Of a stretch of 25,851 bases of DNA, positions 14,087 to 20,779 are shown in pieces. Numbering within the stretch: the stretch's first letter is position 1; every line of letters begins with the position of its first letter. The position numbers were made by a program, and so were the translations under genes. The stretch is from a virus: positions 1 to 25,851 of the IMG/VR virus record IMGVR_UViG_3300007345_000238, one strand, 5' to 3'. A model generated the notes under the pieces. It was not told the DNA's origin. It made no database searches and worked only from the letters and a program-made list of their open reading frames with translations.

Positions 14087-15211
14087 ATGGAGGATAACAA
14101 TCCAACAGAAGGCGGTACGTTCGAGATCTTCAATGATGCGTCGGAATTTCAGGCTAGCATGGCTCAGTCTGAACCTCAGGTCGCAGAAGCTCCCGCACAG
14201 GAAGCACCAGTAGAAACACCAGAGGCTCCAGTTCAGGAGTCGGTCGTTGATACTGAGGCGCCATCCGCCGAACCGATTCAAGAAACTATAGTTGATAACG
14301 CTCCTGAATCGCAGGAGCGACCAACGGAGACTCAAGACTACAGCGACCAAGACATCGAGGGTGCTGTGATGAGCTTTCTGAGCGAGAGGCTTGGACGCGA
14401 AATCACTTCTTTCGACGACTTGACGCCTGTCACTGAGCCCTCCACCCCGCTCGACGAGAGAGTCGAAGCTATCTCTAAGTTCGTTCAAGAGACTGGACGT
14501 TCTCCTCAAGACTGGTTCACATACCAATCCCTTAACCCATCTGAGATGGATGACGTTATGGCGGTTCGCGTGAGCATGGCTACGGAGTACAAGGACCTTA
14601 GCGGACAGGAGATCGACATTCTCTTGAACAGCAAATACAAGCTCGATCCCGACGTTCACACGGAGGATGAGATCAAGCTTTCACAACTGCAGCTGAAGAT
14701 TGACGCTGCTGAGTCTCGTAAGCGCATTACGGATCTGAGAGAGACCTACCGCGCCCCAGAGCCCCAGCAACAAGATCAACAGCCTCAGTCCATCGTTGAT
14801 GACGAGTGGATCGCGAACATGTCTCGTGAGGTCGACTCACTGACTGGATTGGAATTCGATCTGGGTCAGGACAAGACTTTCACGTTTGGCTTGCAAGACG
14901 ACTACAAGTCTCAACTCAAGGATAAGAACGCTCGTCTCGACGAGTACTTCGACCCTTACATTCGGGATGACGGTAGTTGGGACATTGACACGCTCTCTTC
15001 TCACAGAGCCTTGGTTGACAACATTGATCAGATTGCTCAGTCTATCTACAGACAGGGCCTGAGTGATGGTCAGCGGGGTTTGGTAGAAAAAGCTGCCAAC
15101 GTTCAGGCTAGCGCCCCACAACAGCAAAACATTAACAACACTTCTGATCCCGTCGTCGATCAACTAAAACAAATCATGCTCGGCGGCTCAGGGATGAGAT
15201 TTAAAATCTAA
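14087..15211 (+). CDS. Head scaffolding protein (probable)
   Basis: 374 residues immediately upstream of the capsid gene, the usual scaffold position. The first ~85 residues are a disordered Pro/Glu/Ala/Gln region (VAEAPAQEAPVETPEAPVQE). The rest is acidic and helical (EGAVMSFLSERLGREITSFDDL; ETGRSPQDWFTYQSLNPSEMDD). A second Gln/Pro linker lies around 225-237, and the end is short and basic (GGSGMRFKI), as in scaffolds that bind the capsid protein by the C-terminus. Known scaffolds (T7 gp9-like) share this composition. The ATG follows the A/T leader TTAATTAAATACA, similar to that before 4248 and 18298. Confidence 0.8.
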   Translation: MEDNNPTEGGTFEIFNDASEFQASMAQSEPQVAEAPAQEAPVETPEAPVQESVVDTEAPSAEPIQETIVDNAPESQERPTETQDYSDQDIEGAVMSFLSERLGREITSFDDLTPVTEPSTPLDERVEAISKFVQETGRSPQDWFTYQSLNPSEMDDVMAVRVSMATEYKDLSGQEIDILLNSKYKLDPDVHTEDEIKLSQLQLKIDAAESRKRITDLRETYRAPEPQQQDQQPQSIVDDEWIANMSREVDSLTGLEFDLGQDKTFTFGLQDDYKSQLKDKNARLDEYFDPYIRDDGSWDIDTLSSHRALVDNIDQIAQSIYRQGLSDGQRGLVEKAANVQASAPQQQNINNTSDPVVDQLKQIMLGGSGMRFKI

Positions 15212-15219
15212 GCTATACC

Positions 15220-16626
15220 ATGGCTACTCTTGGTTCAACTCGCGGGACTGATGCTCCCGTAATCGACGGCTCTCCTAGCGCCTTCGCAACAGACCCCAGA
15301 AAATATCAAGCTCTGGGCGATTTCCTCACTCAAAACGGTGACTTCAACAAGCCTGACGTCCGTGACCTCTTGGTCAAGACCTACGGCGATCAGGGTATCA
15401 CTGGCTTCCTTCAGTTGACTGGCGCTGTGAACAGCGGTGGTTCTGCCGACCAAGTCGAGTGGTTCGAAGAAGGTCGTCGCCACGTGAAGTTGGTGGTCGA
15501 GACTGGTGCATCTTTCTCTTCTGCTTCTTCTGCTGACAGCTTGTCTGTGGATCCTGTGAGCACCGTTGAGCAGACCCCTAACAAGTACGACGTGTTGATG
15601 CACGCAGAGTCTGGCAACAAGTTCATCGTTGACACCGTTGCTTCTGACAGAAGCACCTTCAACATCTCTACCCTCGACGGTGAAAGCATCACTGTGACTA
15701 TCTCTGCTAACGATGAGTTCATCATCTTGGGCAACATGCACCCACAGGGCAGCAACCAGCCTGAGACCTTCTTGGAGACTGAGCCCGAGCGTCGCAAGAA
15801 CCCATACATGATCGTGAAGGACCGTTACGAAGTGAACGGATCACAAGCTACCAACATCGGCTACGTGAACATTGGAAACGGTGACTACCGTTGGTTCATG
15901 CACGGTGAGCAGGAAGCTCGTAAGCGATTCATGGATCGTCGTGAAATGATGTTGCTCTTCGGTGAGATCAACGACGGAGGCGGTGCTTTGTCTGACGTTG
16001 CTGGCTCTGAGGGTTACTTCTCTGCTTTGGAGGCTCGCGGTATGCAGGTGACTGGTACTGGCGCTGATCCTTTGAACAGCTTCACTGAATTCGACACCAT
16101 CTTGGTTGAGCTCGACAAGCAGGGTGCTCCTGCCGAGTACGCTATGTACTTGAACAGAACTCAGTCTTTGGCTATCGATGACATGTTGGCTGCAGGTATC
16201 GGAACGCAACTCACTGCTGGTTTGCCCGGTCAGTTCGGTGCGTTCAACAACGATGCTGACATGGCTGTCCAGCTCGGATTCAAGAGCTTCACTCGCGGTG
16301 GTTACACTTTCCACAAGCACGACTGGAAGCTGTTGAACGATCCTACCTTGTTGGGTGGCGTTACTACTGGCGGTTACACTGGTGCTATGGTGCCATTGGC
16401 CAACATTGCTGATGCTCGTACTGGTGTGAAGGCACCTGCTTTGGAGCTCTGCTACAAGGAGGCTAACGGTTACTCTCGTGAGATGGAGCACTGGGTGACT
16501 GGTGGCGGTGTGCTGGGTCACAACAACAACGGCGGAGACGGTAAGGACGTGGCTACGTTCCACTACCGCTCTGAGATCGCGTTGGTGACTCGCGCTGCTA
16601 ACCAACACGTGTTGCTCAAGTACTGA
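15220..16626 (+). CDS. Major capsid protein
   Basis: 468 residues. It follows the scaffold gene, is followed by a very stable hairpin, and has the composition of a capsid protein: Gly/Ala/Ser/Thr-rich, no signal peptide, many acidic residues. Recognisable segments are GFLQLTGAVNSGGSADQVEW, FEEGRRHVK, the beta-rich middle DTVASDRSTFNISTLDGESI and the C-terminal HYRSEIALVTRAANQHVLLKY. An HK97-like fold is expected from family knowledge. Arginine is encoded mainly by CGT/CGC, with only about three AGA codons, unlike several neighbours, consistent with high expression. The ATG sits in ATACCATGG. The alternative of another abundant virion protein is unlikely given position and size. Confidence 0.85.
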   Translation: MATLGSTRGTDAPVIDGSPSAFATDPRKYQALGDFLTQNGDFNKPDVRDLLVKTYGDQGITGFLQLTGAVNSGGSADQVEWFEEGRRHVKLVVETGASFSSASSADSLSVDPVSTVEQTPNKYDVLMHAESGNKFIVDTVASDRSTFNISTLDGESITVTISANDEFIILGNMHPQGSNQPETFLETEPERRKNPYMIVKDRYEVNGSQATNIGYVNIGNGDYRWFMHGEQEARKRFMDRREMMLLFGEINDGGGALSDVAGSEGYFSALEARGMQVTGTGADPLNSFTEFDTILVELDKQGAPAEYAMYLNRTQSLAIDDMLAAGIGTQLTAGLPGQFGAFNNDADMAVQLGFKSFTRGGYTFHKHDWKLLNDPTLLGGVTTGGYTGAMVPLANIADARTGVKAPALELCYKEANGYSREMEHWVTGGGVLGHNNNGGDGKDVATFHYRSEIALVTRAANQHVLLKY

Positions 16627-16640
16627 TTCTAACTAGACGA

Positions 16641-16668
16641 AGGAGAGGGGGCTTCGGCCCCTTCTCTT
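16641..16668 (+). terminator. Strong UUCG hairpin after the capsid gene
   Basis: A 10-bp stem (16643-16652 with 16657-16666), extendable to 12 bp, closes a TTCG tetraloop. Only a short T-poor tail follows (TTAGTCC), so it may act as an attenuator and 3'-end stabiliser for the abundant capsid mRNA as much as a full terminator. Confidence 0.75.
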
Positions 16669-16672
16669 AGTC

Positions 16673-16683
16673 CTAAACTTTTG
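16673..16683 (+). promoter_or_regulatory. Candidate variant promoter element CTAAACTTTTG
   Basis: It lies five bases after the capsid hairpin and four bases before the ATG at 16688, matching the placement of the clear -7 boxes at 17055 and 19169. It departs from TAnnTTTG in spacer length. A near copy precedes the gene at 2041. Confidence 0.45.
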
Positions 16684-16687
16684 AAAC

Positions 16688-17002
16688 ATGATTTTTCCTT
16701 TGATTCCCGATAAAATCAGAGAGACCAAGTCTGGCGCTGGTGCCGTTTCTGTGGACGCTTACGTCACTGAGTTGACTGCTGGCGGTGCTGTTGCGATCAC
16801 TCTCGCTGATGGCTCTAAAGTCGGTCAGCTCAAAAAGGTCATCTTGGATGATGCTGCTGGTATCGCAACCATCACTCCTTCAACTTTCGCGGACGGATCC
16901 ACTGCTGCCATTGCTGCAGCTATTGGAAACTACGCTGAGTTCATGTGGGTTGGTGATTCTGGATGGAGATTGGTTGGTAGCTTGAACGTTACTGTTGCCT
17001 AA
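16688..17002 (+). CDS. Small structural protein, decoration type (tentative)
   Basis: 104 residues: MIFPLIPDKIRETKSGAGAVSV, then beta-rich Ala/Gly/Thr sequence (GGAVAITLADGSKVGQLKKVI, AAGIATITPSTFADG) and FMWVGDSGWRLVGS near the end. The 'G-x-A-T-I-T-P...E-F-M-W...W-R-L-V-G' pattern recurs in small phage virion proteins that often sit next to the capsid gene. A capsid-decoration role is plausible but not shown. It lies alone between two terminators, so it is probably a monocistronic unit. Confidence 0.7.
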   Translation: MIFPLIPDKIRETKSGAGAVSVDAYVTELTAGGAVAITLADGSKVGQLKKVILDDAAGIATITPSTFADGSTAAIAAAIGNYAEFMWVGDSGWRLVGSLNVTVA

Positions 17003-17020
17003 TACTTGATCTATTACGAA

Positions 17021-17049
17021 AGAAAGAGGCCCTTTGTGGCCTCTTTTTT
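17021..17049 (+). terminator. Rho-independent terminator
   Basis: The core stem GAGGCC/GGCCTC (17026-17031 with 17038-17043) extends by A-T pairs, with loop CTTTGT and a run of six T at 17044-17049. The next promoter's -7 box starts only six bases later. Confidence 0.9.
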
Positions 17050-17062
17050 GTTTGTATATTTG
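17033..17062 (+). promoter_or_regulatory. Promoter with -33 TTTG in terminator loop and -7 TATATTTG
   Basis: The -7 box TATATTTG is at 17055-17062, five bases before the ATG at 17068, predicting a leaderless mRNA. TTTG at 17033-17036 lies 18 bases upstream, the expected position of the Bacteroidota -33 element, and falls inside the loop of the preceding terminator. Confidence 0.7.
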
Positions 17063-17067
17063 CGTCA

Positions 17068-18282
17068 ATGGATAAGTTCATCATATTTAAATTGAAAGAC
17101 GTTACTGCTGCGGGAGCTAGCGTCTCAGATGATGGTACTGGCATTGAGATTATTTCACTCCCAGTGAAGTCTATTTCTCATATGACCGCCTCGTCAGGTA
17201 GGGTTAGCATCTTCTACAACGATGTTTCTAGATACGACGAAAGCAACCTAAGTACAGGTGAGTCTATTCAGAAGTCGTACGTCACCATTAGCTGTGAAGT
17301 AGGTGAAGAGTTCACCACCATCGAAAGCATCTCCAACTTCGCTGGACTGCGAGAAGGAAGCAAAGCATTAGTCTTTGATGCTGAGGATCAAGGACTTATA
17401 AACGCGGTGTTGCATGCCCACCCTGTAAACAGAGTCACTGGTAAGACCAGTGTGATTACAGACAATGGCTTTACTGCGGCATCCTCGAATACGATCAATG
17501 ACATCAACTTTGGGGCTGCCGAAAACAAACCGATTCTTGATTTGGATTCAAGGGATGCGGTATTTGGAGGAGGCGGTGGTAACATCTCTGCTTGGGTAAA
17601 TGCAGGAACTGGGGGGTCTGACTATAACTTCAGCAGCGTCACGGGAAGTGTGACTCAGCTCACTGGAACCGTAAAATCAGGTTTTTCTACAGGAATCAAT
17701 ACAGCCTTCTTTTCTGTAGACTCGTACATCTCTCTGGCTAACAGCCTAACCATTTATGGTGATTACACAATGTACATGGTGTACTCGAATGGCAATTCGG
17801 CAACGACCAAGGAAGCACCGATTATCTACGGTGTTGATGCTGGTGACTCTAGTGGAGGAGTCGGTATTGCCAGTAGGGTAGACAACATCAAGTCTAATAT
17901 CGAGAACAAGATCGGCATCTCATATCAGGATAGATATGGGGAGGCGGCTATCACCGAAACTCTTGTGAGCTTAGATGAGATCACACCATGTGTACTCGTC
18001 ATCAGAAGAGATGAGGATTTTAACGTGTCTGTATACAACGCTGACGGAAATCTGTTGGCGATCATACCTGCAGTAACCGATGAGCCCGCTGAGGGCACTC
18101 AAAACGTCAAGAACGGGTCAACTACGGGTACCTTGGACTTGACTCACATTGGGTCTGCCAACGAGAACACCACTCACTCCTTCAGTGGAAGGCTTGGACG
18201 CTTCGGAGTTATCAGTAGAGATATCGGATCTGTTGAGGCTCAGCGAATTGCGAAAGAACTTTACGACCTTTATTCACTCTAA
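17068..18282 (+). CDS. Lectin-like (ConA/LamG) virion protein
   Basis: 404 residues. The N-terminal ~100 (MDKFIIFKLKDVTAAGASVS...SYVTISCEVGEEF) form a beta-rich anchor-like domain. From ~155 (AENKPILDLDSRDAVFG) the sequence reads as a ConA-like sandwich: YISLANSLTIYGDYTMYMVYSN, LVIRRDEDFNVSVYNADGN, HSFSGRLGRFGVISRDI and the closing helix EAQRIAKELYDLYSL, typical of LamG ends. This is the third such protein in the window. A glycan-binding role on the virion is inferred. It has its own promoter directly behind a terminator, so it can be expressed separately from the capsid genes. Confidence 0.8.
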   Translation: MDKFIIFKLKDVTAAGASVSDDGTGIEIISLPVKSISHMTASSGRVSIFYNDVSRYDESNLSTGESIQKSYVTISCEVGEEFTTIESISNFAGLREGSKALVFDAEDQGLINAVLHAHPVNRVTGKTSVITDNGFTAASSNTINDINFGAAENKPILDLDSRDAVFGGGGGNISAWVNAGTGGSDYNFSSVTGSVTQLTGTVKSGFSTGINTAFFSVDSYISLANSLTIYGDYTMYMVYSNGNSATTKEAPIIYGVDAGDSSGGVGIASRVDNIKSNIENKIGISYQDRYGEAAITETLVSLDEITPCVLVIRRDEDFNVSVYNADGNLLAIIPAVTDEPAEGTQNVKNGSTTGTLDLTHIGSANENTTHSFSGRLGRFGVISRDIGSVEAQRIAKELYDLYSL

Positions 18283-18287
18283 TTAAA

Positions 18288-18295
18288 TACATTTG
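18288..18295 (+). promoter_or_regulatory. Possible -7 element TACATTTG before gene at 18298
   Basis: TACATTTG fits TAnnTTTG and stands two bases before the ATG. It overlaps the leader AATTAAATACA also seen before 4248 and 14087, so it could be a translation-enhancing A/T leader rather than a promoter. No -33 element is evident. Confidence 0.4.
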
Positions 18296-18297
18296 TT

Positions 18298-19134
18298 ATG
18301 GCTGAACAAGCTACGCGACGTGCTGGACGTCCTAAAAAATCAGCGCCCACTGCTGTGGCAGAACCAAAGGTTAAGGCGGCACCCGCCAAGAAACCCACCA
18401 TTCGTCAGAAGGAGGTAAAACCCACCAACCGAATCTACGAGATTCAAAAGGGAGGCGGTATCGTGCTGATGCTCAAGCAGAAGTCCGTGCAGATCTTTGA
18501 CGAATCAGAGAACCGAATCCGCAACATTCGTTACTGCCCCCGCGAGAACTCAATCTTCGTTGAGGACCAGAGTGACAACGCAGTGCGTGAGCCCGTGATC
18601 TTCCGCAACGGACGCCTCCTCGTCCCCAAGGAGAAGCCAAACCTTGCACGTTTCCTCGATGCTCACCCCGACAACGTGGAGAACGGAGGTAGCCTCTTCC
18701 GCCTCGTGGACGACAAACAAGACGCCGAAAAGGAGCTTGCTCGTGAGTTCTCTCAGTCAGAAGCCATCATGATGGTTCGCGAGAAGGACATTCAGGAACT
18801 GCTTCCTGTGGCCCTCTACTACGGCATCAACATCAACAGAGCCACTTCAGAGATTCGTTACGATCTTTTGCAGACTGCGAAGAAGAATCCATCTGGTTTC
18901 ATTCAAGCCTTCGATTCACCTGAAGTAACAGTTCGCGCAACTGTGTCTCAAGCTGCTGACTATCAGATCATTAATCTGAAGTCTAGTGGAGTATACTGGT
19001 TTGACAGCAACCAGCTGATCGTGTCTGTTCCAGCGGGTATGGACGCGACGGATGTCATGACTCGATTCTGTCTTACAGAAAAGGGGGCAGCTGTTTTAGC
19101 TACTCTAGAGGATAGGCTAGAGAAGCTCGGTTAA
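18298..19134 (+). CDS. Virion-associated protein with AT-hook-like basic head
   Basis: 278 residues. The N-terminal ~40 are Lys/Ala/Pro-rich (RRAGRPKKSAPTA, KAAPAKKP), with the AGRPKK core of an AT-hook and a histone-H1-like composition. A folded part follows: RIYEIQKGGGIVLMLK, VIFRNGRLLVPKEKPNLARFL, DAHPDNVENGGSLF and the acidic helical segment DDKQDAEKELAREF. The end is FCLTEKGAAVLATLEDRLEKL. I have the impression of a family found beside connectors in other phages, without an assigned role. Binding of packaged DNA or of the capsid interior is possible from the basic head. A strong terminator follows directly. Confidence 0.7.
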   Translation: MAEQATRRAGRPKKSAPTAVAEPKVKAAPAKKPTIRQKEVKPTNRIYEIQKGGGIVLMLKQKSVQIFDESENRIRNIRYCPRENSIFVEDQSDNAVREPVIFRNGRLLVPKEKPNLARFLDAHPDNVENGGSLFRLVDDKQDAEKELAREFSQSEAIMMVREKDIQELLPVALYYGININRATSEIRYDLLQTAKKNPSGFIQAFDSPEVTVRATVSQAADYQIINLKSSGVYWFDSNQLIVSVPAGMDATDVMTRFCLTEKGAAVLATLEDRLEKLG

Positions 19135-19135
19135 C

Positions 19136-19163
19136 AGAGAGGCCCTTCGGGGCCTCTTTTTTT
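19136..19163 (+). terminator. Rho-independent terminator with UUCG loop
   Basis: The stem GAGGCCC/GGGCCTC (19139-19145 with 19150-19156) closes a TTCG loop and is followed by seven T at 19157-19163. It starts two bases after the preceding stop codon. Confidence 0.92.
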
Positions 19164-19168
19164 GTTTG

Positions 19169-19176
19169 TATATTTG
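19169..19176 (+). promoter_or_regulatory. -7 promoter element giving a predicted leaderless mRNA
   Basis: TATATTTG starts five bases after the terminator's T-run and leaves four bases before the ATG at 19181. The flanking GTTTGTATATTTG is identical to that at 17050-17062. TTCG in the terminator loop lies 19 bases upstream, one mismatch from a -33 TTTG. Confidence 0.7.
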
Positions 19177-19180
19177 TTGC

Positions 19181-19924
19181 ATGATTAGCGTCATTGAAGT
19201 ATACAATGCAGTACGCGATTTAGCCAACAAGGACCAGAAGGGATTTGTGAGCCCAGAGATGTTTAACTCTCTCCTGCCTGCTGTCCAGTCTAAGATTTTT
19301 GGCAAGATCTACGATGCCGCACTTCAGGGCAAGGCCTTGAGAAGAAGCGGTGCGGACCTAGGCGGGGAGGACTCTCTGTACCTAAAGGCCAAGAACTTTA
19401 TCTCTGAGTACATCTCTTCTGGGATTCTTCAGCAGGTAAACATCCCGTCCATCTACGATGACTCAGGCGTCTACAAAAAGCCCGAGAACCTGAACCGAAT
19501 CATCTCTGTGTTCAACGACGACAGCGTGAACGTGGACTTGATTTATAACAGTGAAAAGATTTCCCGTATCCTCAATAGCAACCTGTCTGCTCCTACGGAT
19601 GACTTCCCCGTTGGATTGGTTTCGTCTGAGATTGAGATCTTCCCACGCCCCGGCTCAGACGTATACATCAACTACTACCGCAACCCCACCTCTCGCTACG
19701 AGACTGCAGGTGCACGCTTTGCGGCAGGCGAAATTGACTACAGGAGACAGCCTTCTTATTCAGCTCAGACCTCAGGGTCTCTTGTGATCCCCAACCCATT
19801 TGACTGCAGGGCCTTTGACCTGCCTGCTGAGTTCAGAGACGAGGTTGTTAAAGAGATCTGTATGATGATCGGAGTATCCCTCAGGGACAACGTTCTGATG
19901 AGCTACGGCGCTTCACAACAATAA
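19181..19924 (+). CDS. Head-tail connector/ring-like protein (probable)
   Basis: 247 residues from the ATG at 19181. An in-frame TTG at 19166 lies upstream of the predicted transcription start and is rejected. The sequence opens MISVIEVYNAVRDLANKDQKGF, includes SLLPAVQSKIFGKIYD, and has a beta-rich second half (GLVSSEIEIFPRPGSDVYINYY) ending DEVVKEICMMIGVSLRDNVL. The layout (helical start, strand core, closing helix near an oligomer interface) and the position before a second connector and the giant tail protein fit a neck or ring component. Its exact counterpart is not certain. It is separated from the next gene by three bases. Confidence 0.65.
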   Translation: MISVIEVYNAVRDLANKDQKGFVSPEMFNSLLPAVQSKIFGKIYDAALQGKALRRSGADLGGEDSLYLKAKNFISEYISSGILQQVNIPSIYDDSGVYKKPENLNRIISVFNDDSVNVDLIYNSEKISRILNSNLSAPTDDFPVGLVSSEIEIFPRPGSDVYINYYRNPTSRYETAGARFAAGEIDYRRQPSYSAQTSGSLVIPNPFDCRAFDLPAEFRDEVVKEICMMIGVSLRDNVLMSYGASQQ

Positions 19925-19927
19925 CAC

Positions 19928-20779
19928 ATGGCATTTAAGGATATATCTACCGAGGGAATGAACTACGTCACCTTACGACAGGTGATGGATGACTTTGTCT
20001 TGACCATGGATGTGGATGATCACATCTCAAACATCAATGACGCAATGCTTCGCAACGTAGCTCTCCGAGGTATCCGAGAGTTTGGGTTTGATGTGACTGC
20101 TCGCATCAAGTCCCTGAAGAGAGACATTGACTCGAACAATACGGTACAGCTCCCGTCAGACTACGTTGACCTCGTGAAGGTTGGTGTCGTTGGTGCTGAT
20201 GGTGTTGTGTATGTCCTGAACCAAAACAAGAACATCAACTACTCTCGCAAGGTTAGCGGAACCACCACCCCTGTTGATGACAAGGAAGGCCCCATGTACC
20301 TTGAGCAGAATGAAGTAGAGAACCGACTCGACGACAAGACGTCAACCAACGGCGACGTAGACAACGGAGATCCGTTTGAGTCTTACGTGTTCAGAAACTA
20401 CATCTACGAGAACAATCTCGGTGGGTTGTATGGAATCGGTGGTGGTCACGGTATGGGTGAGTACAGGATCAACCTTGACCAGAACAGACTGGAGATCGAT
20501 ACAAGCAGCGACATCACCAAGGTGGTCATTGAGTACGTTGCAGACGAAGCTCGCAGCTCCAACCCATTGATCCACGTGTACGCAGAGGAGGCTCTTCGTG
20601 CTTACATCTACTACAAGTTGTGTGAAAGAAAGTCAACGGTACCTGCAAACGAGAAGATGCGTGCCCGCTCAGAGTACTACAACGAGCGCCGCAAGGCTAA
20701 GGCACGTCTAAGCAACTTCACCAGAGAAGAGGCATTGAGAACGATTAGAAAGAACTTCAAGCAGGCACCTAAGTACTAA
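19928..20779 (+). CDS. Head-tail connector / ring protein (tail-tubular-like)
   Basis: 283 residues. Key segments are DISTEGMNYVTLRQVMDDF, the helical AMLRNVALRGIREFGFDV, VQLPSDYVDLVKVGVVGADG, and the C-terminal HVYAEEALRAYIYYKL followed by YYNERRKAKARLSNFTREEA and RTIRKNFKQAPKY. The last block is a signature I associate with connector (gp11/ring-type) proteins of crAss-like phages and other Bacteroidota podoviruses. It would form a ring below the portal, linking head and tail. It is coupled by TAATG to the giant muzzle-type gene. The presence of two adjacent connector-size genes before a large tail-tube gene supports a podovirus tail. Confidence 0.8.
   Translation: MAFKDISTEGMNYVTLRQVMDDFVLTMDVDDHISNINDAMLRNVALRGIREFGFDVTARIKSLKRDIDSNNTVQLPSDYVDLVKVGVVGADGVVYVLNQNKNINYSRKVSGTTTPVDDKEGPMYLEQNEVENRLDDKTSTNGDVDNGDPFESYVFRNYIYENNLGGLYGIGGGHGMGEYRINLDQNRLEIDTSSDITKVVIEYVADEARSSNPLIHVYAEEALRAYIYYKLCERKSTVPANEKMRARSEYYNERRKAKARLSNFTREEALRTIRKNFKQAPKY

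Noticed and set aside
15841-16608. Long minus-strand ORF (255 codons) opposite the capsid gene
   Set aside because: The composition (Val/Ser/Thr/His-rich) is the mirror of the capsid gene's biased codons; there is no motif and no start context.
19166-19180. Upstream TTG start for the connector gene at 19181
   Set aside because: The TTG overlaps the -7 promoter element, so it would lie before the transcript begins; the ATG at 19181 fits the promoter spacing.
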